Program-made: the position numbers and the translations under genes | Notes under the pieces: generated by a model | What the model saw: only the letters and a program-made list of their open reading frames with translations | What the model was told of the DNA's origin: nothing | Database searches by the model: none | From: Thalassotalea euphylliae | GTDB taxonomy: Bacteria; Pseudomonadota; Gammaproteobacteria; Enterobacterales; Alteromonadaceae | Direction of reading: 5' to 3' | Length of the DNA stretch: 64,000 bases | NCBI RefSeq assembly: GCF_003390375.1 | Contig: NZ_QUOT01000001.1 | Coordinates: forward strand, 3,348,001-3,412,000 | Part shown: positions 18,153 to 25,617 of the stretch, piece by piece | How positions within the stretch are numbered: position 1 is the first letter of the stretch | Layout: every line of letters begins with the position of its first letter

Positions 18153-19901
18153 ATGTTACGAGCTTTAGTATTCTTACTCCCTTTGGCCCTATTGGGCTGT
18201 GGTAGCACTTCTGATACCAACCAATCAAGTACTTACTCCGCGCCAGCTAATGTTGTTGTTTTAAACTATTACCCTAATTGCCCTTATCATGTGCTTGGTG
18301 AGGTTTCTGGCTTTAGCGGGATTTCAGCTTCCGAGCACCAGCAGCTGAAAAGTTACCCTCGCAATGCCAAGATCTCAGCCAAATGGGCAGAAAATTCCGT
18401 AGATGAAGCTATTTTACAGCTGAAACAGCGTGCTGAAAAATTGGGTGCTGATGCCATCGCAATTACGAACTACCAAACAACGGAAATCAGGATACGAACC
18501 CAGGAAAAAAGAACAATCAAAGCAAAGCGTCACAGAATGACGGCTGAAGCTATCGTATTGTGTCAGGACAAAGAGACCCTAGCCAAGACAACTGGTGGAA
18601 AGATTACTAATTTTAATGCCAAAGGTGAGTCAAATATTGCTTTACTTAAGTCTGGCGCGATTAAAACTGCCGAATTAGCGCTAACTGATTCGACACTAAA
18701 GGGTTCTACATTTACCGACTCCAATTCAGCAATCGCCCCAACACTCAATTCGGCAACAAAAGTAGTGGCAGAACAAGCCGCAGATACTGTTGTAGCGACT
18801 CAAGTAAAGCGACAAAAAACGCCCAAACAACTGACATCTCAAAGATTAACGCCGCGACGCGCTATTCAGCGTAGAAGCTCGACAACTGAGCAAAGCTTAG
18901 CAGACAGGGCTAACGTTGAGAGAGTCGCAAATACTGCTAACACAAAGTCACAGGGTAATGCACAGGCAGCGAGTTTTAACGCGGTAACAAGCACATCGCA
19001 ATTAAATGAAAATATAGATGTTAATGGTGATATTTTAGGTGCTCGGTTGGGCTGGAATAAACGACAAGTTACAGCGCTTTTAGGAGAGCCCTCTGCGATT
19101 ATTAGGGTATCTGGCAAGCAAAGTGCGTTCCTATACGGGCGCAAACATTTATTCCTATTTGATCGCGACACCTTTGTTGGTTACGAACATTCGGATTGGC
19201 TATTACCGCTCCATTTAAGCAATCGAATTCCTTTGCACGATACCTTGTACGGTGCTGAAATCACCATTGATAAAGAGTTAGAAATTGGCAGTACATTATC
19301 GCAGGTGAGTAATGCGCTGTATTTAAAAGCGCCAATATTGCGCTTTAATACCTTGCGTGTTCAGGGACGTAAAACACTAACGAGATTATATTTCAACGGT
19401 AACACCTCGGCGGATAAAGCAAATGATAAACAGCTGAGCGGTATCTCAATTTACTTTAGAGGGTATCAGGAATTTGATTGGCAAGGTGTTGTTGCTTTAG
19501 CTGGCAGTACAACGTTTATTGATTTAACCGAAGGCTTATTGGAGAGCAAGCGGAATATTTCAAAAGATGATGTTGTCGATACCCTAGGACTGCCGACCAT
19601 TACTATTCCTAAAGCGAGAAACAAAGACGTATGGGTATATGGCAATTCGCTAATAGTCGACTTTGTTCGTGGCAATATGATCAAGTACACACTTGAAAGT
19701 AATAAATATCAGTCGCAGCGCAGACCATGTGTGCAATGTTTGTATGTAGGTCAACCGCGCACCGAAATCCCCAACCGATTTGTCACTCAGCGTACGCAAA
19801 ATCAGTTAACTCTTGAGAACAATGGCTTTTCTTACTTAGTGAACCTTTCTGAAGATAGCACGCCAAAAGTTGATGAAGTGCAAGTGTTTATCAAGCAGTA
19901 A
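18153..19901 (+). CDS. Large lipoprotein of unknown function with BamE-like repeats
   Basis: I do not recognise a named family for the full length of 582 residues. A lipobox LALLGC puts the lipidated Cys at residue 16. Residues about 28-140 form a small domain with QRAEKLGADAIAITNY, like YbjQ/DUF4156-type proteins. A polar Ser/Thr/Lys-rich linker spans about 145-285. Two segments then resemble each other and BamE/SmpA-type modules: GWNKRQVTALLGEPSA with FLYGRKHLFLFD (about 295-335), and SKDDVVDTLGLPT with VWVYGNSLIVDF (about 470-508). CVQC lies near 527. The lipoprotein, presumably outer-membrane, probably has an envelope role. GTG at 18150 is an alternative start. The next gene lies 858 bases away. 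Confidence 0.6.
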   Translation: MLRALVFLLPLALLGCGSTSDTNQSSTYSAPANVVVLNYYPNCPYHVLGEVSGFSGISASEHQQLKSYPRNAKISAKWAENSVDEAILQLKQRAEKLGADAIAITNYQTTEIRIRTQEKRTIKAKRHRMTAEAIVLCQDKETLAKTTGGKITNFNAKGESNIALLKSGAIKTAELALTDSTLKGSTFTDSNSAIAPTLNSATKVVAEQAADTVVATQVKRQKTPKQLTSQRLTPRRAIQRRSSTTEQSLADRANVERVANTANTKSQGNAQAASFNAVTSTSQLNENIDVNGDILGARLGWNKRQVTALLGEPSAIIRVSGKQSAFLYGRKHLFLFDRDTFVGYEHSDWLLPLHLSNRIPLHDTLYGAEITIDKELEIGSTLSQVSNALYLKAPILRFNTLRVQGRKTLTRLYFNGNTSADKANDKQLSGISIYFRGYQEFDWQGVVALAGSTTFIDLTEGLLESKRNISKDDVVDTLGLPTITIPKARNKDVWVYGNSLIVDFVRGNMIKYTLESNKYQSQRRPCVQCLYVGQPRTEIPNRFVTQRTQNQLTLENNGFSYLVNLSEDSTPKVDEVQVFIKQ

Positions 19902-19907
19902 ATAAAA

Positions 19908-19941
19908 AATAGATAAAAAGAAGCCCACATAATGTGGGCTT
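19908..19941 (-). terminator. Intrinsic terminator oriented to the minus strand
   Basis: The stem AAGCCCACA / TGTGGGCTT (19921-19941, loop TAA) is preceded on the plus strand by A-rich sequence. Read on the minus strand, this becomes CTTTTTATCTATTTTTT after the hairpin. On the plus strand only TTAAGG follows, so it works best for a minus-strand transcript coming from about 20000-20300, where no credible protein gene exists. Confidence 0.55.
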
Positions 19942-19944
19942 AAG

Positions 19945-20260
19945 GTAGTGGGCTTTCCCGTCAAGGAAGCTGTCAAAGTAACATTGTGATAAATGTATCA
20001 CTTACACATTTCACTGGGAGTGAACTGGTTTCATTCCTAACTTATCAAGTTAGGGTGCTCAGCCAACCAACAGTGCTATCTGAGGGCACACATGACACTG
20101 TCAGCCGCTGAGCTTGCTTGGAAACTTTTCTTTGTAAATATGACCTAACGTATAGCGCTCAAATCGACCTATACTCGTCAATTCATATTTACCATCATAG
20201 AAACTGTAGCTTACCTGTATATTTTGATAAGCTGAACGTGCTGAAAAAGATACCTAAAGG
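19945..20260 (-). ncRNA. Candidate structured small RNA (minus strand)
   Basis: This lies in the 858-base gap between the lipoprotein gene and galM. Four hairpins follow each other closely: GTGATA/TATCAC (19986-20001), TTCACT/AGTGAA (20010-20024), CCTAACTT/AAGTTAGG (20036-20054) and GTGCTCAG/CTGAGGGCAC with a GG bulge (20055-20089). They are upstream, in minus-strand sense, of a good intrinsic terminator at 19908-19941. No convincing open frame or consensus promoter was found, and I could not match it to 6S, tmRNA, SRP, RNase P, Spot 42 or a riboswitch from memory. The exact ends are guesses. It could instead be a folded 3' UTR of the lipoprotein mRNA on the plus strand. Confidence 0.3.
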
Positions 20261-20679
20261 CAATTAATTTGTATTGGCTAGGGGGATAGCCATTGAAGCT
20301 GGGCTAATGCTTCACAAATCATACAACTGCCTGTCGGTATCAGTTGGGCTTCAGCTCCAAGATTGCTCTTGGTATTTTCTAATCGTGGTCTATCATAACA
20401 GCTAAAAAACAAAAGTAAACCCAAATGAGAATTGTTTTTATTTAATTTTGAGTTATTTCTTTTGACAGTGTGTTTAACAGATAAATTTAAGAACTCGTTA
20501 AAAGGTGAGCGAGGCAATTCTACTCAGCTATTTCATTATGCTGTTGCTTATTGGCTGCGCTAAATTCTTTGCTGGAGTAGCTATACGTTGTTTTCACTAA
20601 ACACTACGCCATAAGCAAATGACATAACTTGCTGTCATAACCTTCAAAATATTCTGCTTTCGCGATCTTTATTAATTCG
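20261..20679. other. Intergenic stretch, nothing recognised
   Basis: AT-rich sequence between the candidate RNA and the galM promoter. A 79-codon minus-strand open frame at 20278-20517 has unconvincing Asn/Ser-rich composition and no clear ribosome site. I see no repeat, tRNA or mobile-element remnant here. Confidence 0.5.
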
Positions 20680-20709
20680 TTGAACCTAATTTCAAAAGCC
20701 AGCTAATAT
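20680..20709 (+). promoter_or_regulatory. Candidate galM promoter
   Basis: TTGAAC (20680-20685) and TAATAT (20704-20709) are separated by 18 bases, about 50 bases before the galM start, which itself has AAAGGG as a ribosome site. Each hexamer departs from consensus at one or two positions. Confidence 0.35.
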
Positions 20710-20759
20710 AGAAGAAAACAAAGTGTGGCAATAGTCACCGAAAATGAAAGGGTAGATGT

Positions 20760-21755
20760 ATGGAGTTACGTTCCTTCGTACTTTGTAACGACGCAGGTGA
20801 TGAAGTTTGTATTTCTAATTACGGCGCTCGTTTATTGCAATGGCATACCGACGTGTTTGGTCAAGACCGCAATATTATTCTTGGTTATTCAACGCTTAGC
20901 GATTATTTAGATGACCCGTTTTATCATGGTGCGATAGTTGGTCCTTATGCGAATCGCATTGGCGGCGCAGCGTTTTCTATTGATGAACAGGAGTTTGCCT
21001 TACAAGCCAATGAAGGCTCGAACCATTTGCACGGCGGTGACAAGAGTATCAGCCACATGTGTTGGGAGTTAGTGGCGCAAGAAGCGCAGGTGCTGACACT
21101 AAAATGTGAATTGGCAAATGGTCATAATGGTTATCCTGGCGCAATGGTATTTTGGGTAACTTATCACCTGAATAATGACAGCTCGTTAGATATTGATATG
21201 AAAGTAATAACTGAGCAAGCAACCGTGGTCGGTCCAACAACACACCCATACTTTAATTTGGCCGGTGTTGGTGAAAGTGCGTCAGGTCATATTTTGCAAA
21301 TATTTGCCGATAATTTTACCGAAGTCGATGACGCCAATGTACCAACTGGTGAAATATGCCCAGTTGATGGTACGAATATGGACTTTCGACAGCCACGCGT
21401 ACTTGATCCTCAACAGCCAAAAGATAATCTGGATCATAATTTTGTCGTTTGTAGGCCAGCCGATGAATCTCATGGCGTGTTGATCAGCCCTGATAAGCAA
21501 CTACAGCTTCATGTATCAAGTGGTTATCCTGGTTTACAGGTGTATACAGGCAAATATTTAGGCGGTAAATTCGAAAGTTTTGGCGGTATTTGCTTAGAAC
21601 CACAATTTTACCCAAATAGTCCGAATATCGACAATTTTCCTTTTTATCTCACCACGCCAGAAGAGCCCTTTAGAATGCGTATTAGCTACAAGTTAGTGAA
21701 AAACCAGACAGAGGTCGACAATCCAGCCTCGGTGGAAAGTGAAAAAGCCGACTAA
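20760..21755 (+). CDS. galM: Aldose 1-epimerase (mutarotase)
   Basis: A 331-residue enzyme interconverting alpha and beta anomers of glucose/galactose. Conserved segments are ISNYGARLLQWHT, VGPYANRIGGAAFSI, the binding His pair in EGSNHLHGG, the catalytic His in THPYFNLAG and the catalytic Glu in GGICLEPQFYPNSPN. There is no signal peptide, so it is cytoplasmic. It is not linked to other gal genes. It lies directly upstream of the rplM promoter. Length and motifs are normal for the family. Confidence 0.93.
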   Translation: MELRSFVLCNDAGDEVCISNYGARLLQWHTDVFGQDRNIILGYSTLSDYLDDPFYHGAIVGPYANRIGGAAFSIDEQEFALQANEGSNHLHGGDKSISHMCWELVAQEAQVLTLKCELANGHNGYPGAMVFWVTYHLNNDSSLDIDMKVITEQATVVGPTTHPYFNLAGVGESASGHILQIFADNFTEVDDANVPTGEICPVDGTNMDFRQPRVLDPQQPKDNLDHNFVVCRPADESHGVLISPDKQLQLHVSSGYPGLQVYTGKYLGGKFESFGGICLEPQFYPNSPNIDNFPFYLTTPEEPFRMRISYKLVKNQTEVDNPASVESEKAD

Positions 21756-21781
21756 CACTATCAAAAGATTAAAAAATGTAC

Positions 21782-21810
21782 GTGATCTTTTAAAAAGAGT
21801 TCTGTATAAT
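21782..21810 (+). promoter_or_regulatory. rplM-rpsI promoter
   Basis: A perfect -10 hexamer TATAAT at 21805-21810 lies 17 bases after a weak -35 (GTGATC, 21782-21787). An inverted repeat AAAAGAT / ATCTTTT (21763-21791) overlaps the -35 and may end galM transcription or act as an operator. Transcription would start near 21818, giving a leader of about 138 bases. Confidence 0.6.
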
Positions 21811-21820
21811 CCTGCGCTCC

Positions 21821-21921
21821 CTACGTTACAAAGCTTATTCTTTCCCGAGAGTAAGCAACGGGCTCGATACTCGAAGGGGTAAACGCGTAGCCTTTTGAAC
21901 CGATAACGCTAGGGCGTTATC
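21821..21921 (+). promoter_or_regulatory. Structured rplM mRNA leader, possible L13 autoregulation site
   Basis: The leader can fold into a closed multibranch element. The outer helix is CTACG-TTAC (21821-21829) with GTAA-ACG-CGTAG (21879-21890). Inside are CCCG/CGGG (21844-21862) and TCGA/TCGA (21864-21874). A separate perfect 8-base hairpin GATAACGC/GCGTTATC (21902-21921, loop TAGG) ends 35 bases before the start codon. L13 is known to repress its own operon in E. coli; that this fold is its target here is an inference. Confidence 0.45.
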
Positions 21922-21955
21922 AAGTTTAGTAACATTTTTATTTGGGTTTTTATAA

Positions 21956-22384
21956 ATGAAAACTTTTGTAGCAAAACCAGAAAGCATTGAGCGCGACTGG
22001 TTTGTAGTGGACGCTGAGAACAAAACTCTTGGTCGTATCGCTACTGAAATTGCGCGTCGTTTACGCGGTAAGCATAAGCCAGAGTACACTCCTCACGCAG
22101 ATACAGGCGATTACATCGTTGTTGTTAACGCTGAGAAAGTACGTGTAACAGGTAACAAAGCGAAAGGTAAAATTTACTACTCGCACACTGAGTTCCCTGG
22201 TGGTTTGAAGCAAATTAGCTTCGAAAAGCTTATCGACAAAGCGCCTGAGCGTGCTATCGAATTCGCAGTTAAAGGTATGCTTCCTAAAGGTCCTTTAGGT
22301 CGTCAAATGTACCGTAAGTTAAAAGTGTATGCTGGTCCTGAGCACAAGCATGCTGCACAACAACCACAAGTTTTGGAGCTGTAA
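21956..22384 (+). CDS. rplM: 50S ribosomal protein L13
   Basis: 142 residues, the normal length, recognisable throughout: MKTFVAKPESIERDWFVVDA, GRIATEIARRLRGKHKPEYTPH, a central GDYIVVVNAEKVRVTG, then GMLPKGPLGRQMYRKLKVYAG and a C-terminal HAAQQPQVLEL. It is an early-assembling 23S rRNA-binding protein of the large subunit. It is followed three bases later by rpsI, with which it forms the conserved two-gene operon. A long structured leader precedes it. Confidence 0.98.
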   Translation: MKTFVAKPESIERDWFVVDAENKTLGRIATEIARRLRGKHKPEYTPHADTGDYIVVVNAEKVRVTGNKAKGKIYYSHTEFPGGLKQISFEKLIDKAPERAIEFAVKGMLPKGPLGRQMYRKLKVYAGPEHKHAAQQPQVLEL

Positions 22385-22387
22385 CCC

Positions 22388-22780
22388 ATGGCTGATAATC
22401 AATATTACGGTACTGGTCGTCGCAAGAGCTCTACTGCTCGTGTGTTCATGAAAGCAGGTAACGGTACCATTACCATTAACAAACGCGATATTTCTGAATA
22501 CTTCGCTCGTGAAACTGCTCGTATGGTTGTTCGTCAACCTCTTGAGTTAGTTGAGTTATTAGAGAAGTTCGACTTAAACATCACTGTTACTGGTGGTGGC
22601 AGCACAGGCCAAGCTGGTGCTATCCGTCACGGTATCACTCGTGCACTTATGCAGTACGACGAAGCACTACGTGGTGACCTACGTAAAGCTGGTTTCGTTA
22701 CTCGTGACGCGCGTAAAGTTGAGCGTAAGAAGGTTGGTTTACATAAAGCACGTAAACGTCCTCAATTCTCAAAACGTTAA
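22388..22780 (+). CDS. rpsI: 30S ribosomal protein S9
   Basis: 130 residues, the normal length. Signatures are YYGTGRRKSSTARVF near the start, GGGSTGQAGAIRHGITRAL in the middle, and the extended basic C-terminal tail RDARKVERKKVGLHKARKRPQFSKR, whose last Lys-Arg reaches the P-site tRNA. A terminator follows directly. Its 3' end, from about codon 109, plus that terminator is the parent of four degenerate tandem copies downstream; none of them can encode a full S9. Confidence 0.98.
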   Translation: MADNQYYGTGRRKSSTARVFMKAGNGTITINKRDISEYFARETARMVVRQPLELVELLEKFDLNITVTGGGSTGQAGAIRHGITRALMQYDEALRGDLRKAGFVTRDARKVERKKVGLHKARKRPQFSKR

Positions 22781-22800
22781 TATTTACGTTTTCGATGTCA

Positions 22801-22826
22801 AAAACCGGCTATATGCCGGTTTTTTT
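22801..22826 (+). terminator. rplM-rpsI terminator (parent copy)
   Basis: Stem AAAACCGGC / GCCGGTTTT with loop TATAT, followed by seven T in total. It lies 20 bases after the rpsI stop. The same element recurs at about 22974-23000 (intact), 23155-23177 (damaged), 23324-23351 (one wobble pair) and 23500-23526 (mostly lost). Confidence 0.9.
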
Positions 22827-22875
22827 ATGTCTGTCGTTCGTATGATAAGGTGCTGAAAGATAAATTCTAGCAGTA

Positions 22876-23051
22876 GCGCAAAGTCGAGCTTAAGAAGGTT
22901 GTTTTACACAAAGCAGCTAATCCAAGTTAACGTCCTCAATGCTCAAAACGTTAATATTTACGTTTTCGATGTCAAAAACCGGCTATCTGCCGGTTTTTTT
23001 ATGCCTGTTGTTCTCTGAATGTAAGGGCTGCGCGGCTAAACTTTAGCAATG
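22876..23051 (+). repeat. rpsI-tail repeat, degenerate copy 1
   Basis: It corresponds to rpsI from base 22711 (GCGTAAAGTTGAG) through its stop, the terminator and the spacer beyond. It starts GCGCAAAGTCGAG. Compared with rpsI it has AAAGCAGCTAATCCAAG in place of AAAGCACGTAA, which shifts the frame and brings an early stop. The terminator hairpin is intact (CCGGC/GCCGG plus T run). It lies 165 bases from the parent. Confidence 0.85.
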
Positions 23052-23227
23052 GCGTGAAGCAGACCGTAAGAAGGTTGGTTTACACAAAGCCGCTAATCCA
23101 AGCTAACGTCCTCAATTCTCAAAACGTTAATATTACGTTTTCAAAATCAAAAAAACGGCTATATGCAGGTTTTTTTATGTCTGTTGTTCTCTGAATGTAA
23201 GGGCTGCGCGGTTAAACTTTAGCAATG
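23052..23227 (+). repeat. rpsI-tail repeat, degenerate copy 2
   Basis: The start is GCGTGAAGCAGACC, and the unit is 176 bases. It shares the CTAATCCAAG-type insertion of copy 1. The terminator arms are mutated (ACGGC against GCAGG), so the hairpin is weakened though the T run remains. Its first 110 or so bases plus the preceding spacer are almost identical to copy 3. Confidence 0.85.
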
Positions 23228-23400
23228 GCGTGAAGCAGACCGTAAGAAGGTTGGTTTACACAAAGCCGCTAATCCAAGTTAACGTCCTTGATGCTCAAAC
23301 GTTAATATTTACGTTTTCGATGTCAAAAACCGGCTATATGTCGGTTTTTTTATGCCTGTCGTTCGAACGATAAGGTGCTGATCGGTACATTCTAGCAGTA
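23228..23400 (+). repeat. rpsI-tail repeat, degenerate copy 3
   Basis: A 173-base unit, nearly identical to copy 2 at its start (GCGTGAAGCAGACC). It keeps a terminator with one G-T wobble (CCGGC/GTCGG). The spacer after it reverts to the type found after rpsI itself (CGTTCGAACGATAAGGTGCTGA), so the spacers run A, B, B, A along the array. Confidence 0.85.
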
Positions 23401-23530
23401 GCGCAAAGTCGAACGTAAGAAGGTTGGATTACTCAAAGCAGCTAACTCAAGTTAACTAGTTCAATTCTCGCAACATAATCATTCAAGTTCTCGATATCAA
23501 AAGCGGCTATATAACGATTTTTTATGTCCA
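23401..23530 (+). repeat. rpsI-tail repeat, most degraded copy 4
   Basis: The start GCGCAAAGTCGAACG matches copy 1. Similarity fades after GTTAACTAGTTCAATTCTCGCAAC. The terminator is almost lost (AGCGGC with only AACGATT opposite) but a T run is still visible. The unit ends before the petA promoter region. Confidence 0.75.
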
Positions 23531-23626
23531 AAATTTAAATTGTTTAAGCTTTCGCCAATCTGTTTTTCGCCTTGAAATATTTTGTCACTATTTTAAATAA
23601 ACTCACGTAAACAAGGGTTAATTACC

Positions 23627-23655
23627 TTGTAAAAATAGGGGGTTTTCTTTATGAT
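23627..23655 (+). promoter_or_regulatory. Candidate petABC promoter
   Basis: TTGTAA (23627-23632), a 17-base spacer, and TATGAT (23650-23655, five of six matches). It lies after the last rpsI-tail copy and about 110 bases before petA. A separate promoter is expected because up to five terminator-like elements separate petA from rpsI. Confidence 0.45.
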
Positions 23656-23764
23656 CGAAAAAATTTTTTTGTCGCTAGTTAGCTCAAGTAACTGGCTGAT
23701 AATGCTTGAATAAGAACCATTATCATCTATGTGATTGAGTTTGTAAATTAATTGGAGAATTTGA

Positions 23765-24355
23765 ATGAGCAATGCGCCCGTGAATAACGGCCGACGACGC
23801 TTTTTAACTGCTGCAACTTCGGTTGTTGGTGGTGTAGGTGTTGTTGGTGTGGCTGTGCCTTTCATTGGTTCTTGGAACCCTAGTGCCAGAGCGAAAGCTG
23901 CTGGTGCTCCGGTTGAAGTCAATGTGAGTAAAATCGAGCCTGGTCAACTAGTTCGTGCTGAATGGCGTGGTAAACCTGTATATGTAATTCGTCGTACTGA
24001 CGAAATTATTTCGGCATTACCAAAGCATGATGGTCAACTTCGTGATCCGAACTCAGAAGAACCACAACAGCCAGAGTATGTGAAAAACGCACATCGCTCA
24101 ATTAAGCCTGAGATCATGGTTGCACTCGGTGTTTGTACTCACTTAGGTTGTGCACCTACTCATCACAAAGGTGATTTCGAACAACACGTAGCTGGTGTTA
24201 AAGATGGTTTCTTCTGTCCATGTCACGGTTCTAAGTTCGATATGGCTGGTCGAGTTTTCCAAGGTGTTCCTGCACCACTTAATTTATCAGTTCCAGACCA
24301 TTCTTTCCCTAACGAAGACACCTTACTAATTGGTGTTGCCCCAGGAGATGCATAA
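23765..24355 (+). CDS. petA: Ubiquinol-cytochrome c reductase Rieske iron-sulfur subunit
   Basis: 196 residues. A twin-arginine signal anchor (GRRRFLTAATSVVGGVG) near residues 9-35 directs folded export and keeps the protein attached to the membrane. The [2Fe-2S] cluster ligands are in CTHLGCAP and CPCHGSKFD, which include the disulfide-forming Cys pair. It transfers one electron from ubiquinol at the Qo site to cytochrome c1. GGAGAA lies before the ATG. The stop overlaps the petB start by one base (TAATG). Confidence 0.97.
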   Translation: MSNAPVNNGRRRFLTAATSVVGGVGVVGVAVPFIGSWNPSARAKAAGAPVEVNVSKIEPGQLVRAEWRGKPVYVIRRTDEIISALPKHDGQLRDPNSEEPQQPEYVKNAHRSIKPEIMVALGVCTHLGCAPTHHKGDFEQHVAGVKDGFFCPCHGSKFDMAGRVFQGVPAPLNLSVPDHSFPNEDTLLIGVAPGDA

Positions 24356-25617
24356 TGAATAATTTTCTGGCTTGGATAGAACAGCGTCTTCCAGTAATGG
24401 AAGCGATGAATAAACACGTTGTGCAGTACCCTGCACCGAAAAACTTTAACTTTTGGTACTTCTTTGGCTCACTAGCCATGTTAGTATTGGTTAACCAAAT
24501 CCTAACGGGTATCTGGTTAACTATGAACTACGAGCCATCAGGTGACGGCGCGTTTGCTTCTATTGAATACATCATGCGTGATGTTGATTACGGTTGGTTG
24601 CTACGCTACATGCACTCAACAGGTGCGTCAGCATTCTTCGTTGTGGTTTACTTACATATGTTCCGTGGCTTAATGTACGGTTCATACCAAAAACCGCGCG
24701 AGCTACTGTGGATCTTTGGTATGCTAATCTTCTTAGTATTAATGGCTGAAGCATTCATGGGTTACTTATTGCCTTGGGGTAACATGAGTTACTGGGGGGC
24801 ACAGGTAATTATCTCCTTATTCGGTGCAATACCTGTTGTGGGTGAAGACTTAGCAACGTGGATCAAAGGTGACTACGTTATCTCTGGTGCAACGCTTAAC
24901 CGTTTCTTCGCGCTACACGTAATTGCATTGCCATTAGTACTTGTCGTACTTGTATTCTTGCACATTTTAGCACTACATGAAGTAGGTTCTAACAACCCTG
25001 ATGGTACGAACATTAAGAAGCCCAAAGGCAGCATGAAGCCTGAAGAGCTTTCTAAGTTCAAGTTCCACAAACAGTACGCTGATAAGTACGACATTGTTGA
25101 TGCGATTCCATTCCACCCTTACTACACAGTAAAAGATATTATGGGTGTTGCTGGTTTCCTTATTTTCTTCTGTTGGGTAATGTTCTTCTTCCCAGAAGGC
25201 GGCGGTTACTTCTTAGAAGCGCCTAACTTCACGCCTGCAAATGGCCTTAAAACACCTGAGCACATTGCGCCAGTATGGTACTTCGGTCCGTTCTATACGA
25301 TTTTACGTGTTGTTCCTGACAAGTTAATGGGTACTTTATTAATGTTCGCAGCAATCGGTGTACTATTTGCGTTACCTTGGTGTGACCGTGGTACGGTGAA
25401 GTCAATTCGTTACCGTAGCAAGTGGCATTTATTGAACTTAACGCAGTTTGCTATCTGTTTCGTTATCCTAGGTATTCTAGGTACATTACCAGCATCAGAC
25501 ACTGCTAACTTAGTAGGTTCAATTGCAACTATTGGTTACTTCGGTTTCTTCTTAGCCATTTGGTTGTACTCGAAGAATGAAAACACTAAGCCAGTACCAG
25601 AAAGGGTGACCAAATAA
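24355..25617 (+). CDS. petB: Cytochrome b subunit of the bc1 complex
   Basis: 420 residues with eight expected membrane helices. The haem-binding His pairs are visible: MHSTGASAFFVVVYLHMF in helix B, and FALHVIALPLVLVVLVFLH in helix D. The ef-loop Qo motif reads PVWY (APVWYFGPFY), not the classical PEWY; this variant is known from beta/gammaproteobacteria. The Qo/Qi framework (LPWGNMSYWGAQV) is normal. It is translationally coupled to petA and petC by one-base overlaps on both sides. Confidence 0.97.
   Translation: MNNFLAWIEQRLPVMEAMNKHVVQYPAPKNFNFWYFFGSLAMLVLVNQILTGIWLTMNYEPSGDGAFASIEYIMRDVDYGWLLRYMHSTGASAFFVVVYLHMFRGLMYGSYQKPRELLWIFGMLIFLVLMAEAFMGYLLPWGNMSYWGAQVIISLFGAIPVVGEDLATWIKGDYVISGATLNRFFALHVIALPLVLVVLVFLHILALHEVGSNNPDGTNIKKPKGSMKPEELSKFKFHKQYADKYDIVDAIPFHPYYTVKDIMGVAGFLIFFCWVMFFFPEGGGYFLEAPNFTPANGLKTPEHIAPVWYFGPFYTILRVVPDKLMGTLLMFAAIGVLFALPWCDRGTVKSIRYRSKWHLLNLTQFAICFVILGILGTLPASDTANLVGSIATIGYFGFFLAIWLYSKNENTKPVPERVTK

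Noticed and set aside
20278..20517. 79-codon minus-strand open frame in the gap before galM
   Set aside because: Asn/Ser-rich composition, no recognisable domain and no clear ribosome site; kept only as intergenic sequence.
22593..22856. Alternative-frame open frame across the rpsI end
   Set aside because: Shadow of rpsI; codon pattern belongs to the S9 frame.
22861..23530. Integrated-element attachment sites at the rpsI 3' end
   Set aside because: Copies of a gene end can mark integrase sites, but no integrase gene or foreign DNA lies between the copies and the units are simply head to tail.
22711..23530. CRISPR array
   Set aside because: Units are about 170 bases, related to rpsI and without regular short repeats and unique spacers; no cas genes.
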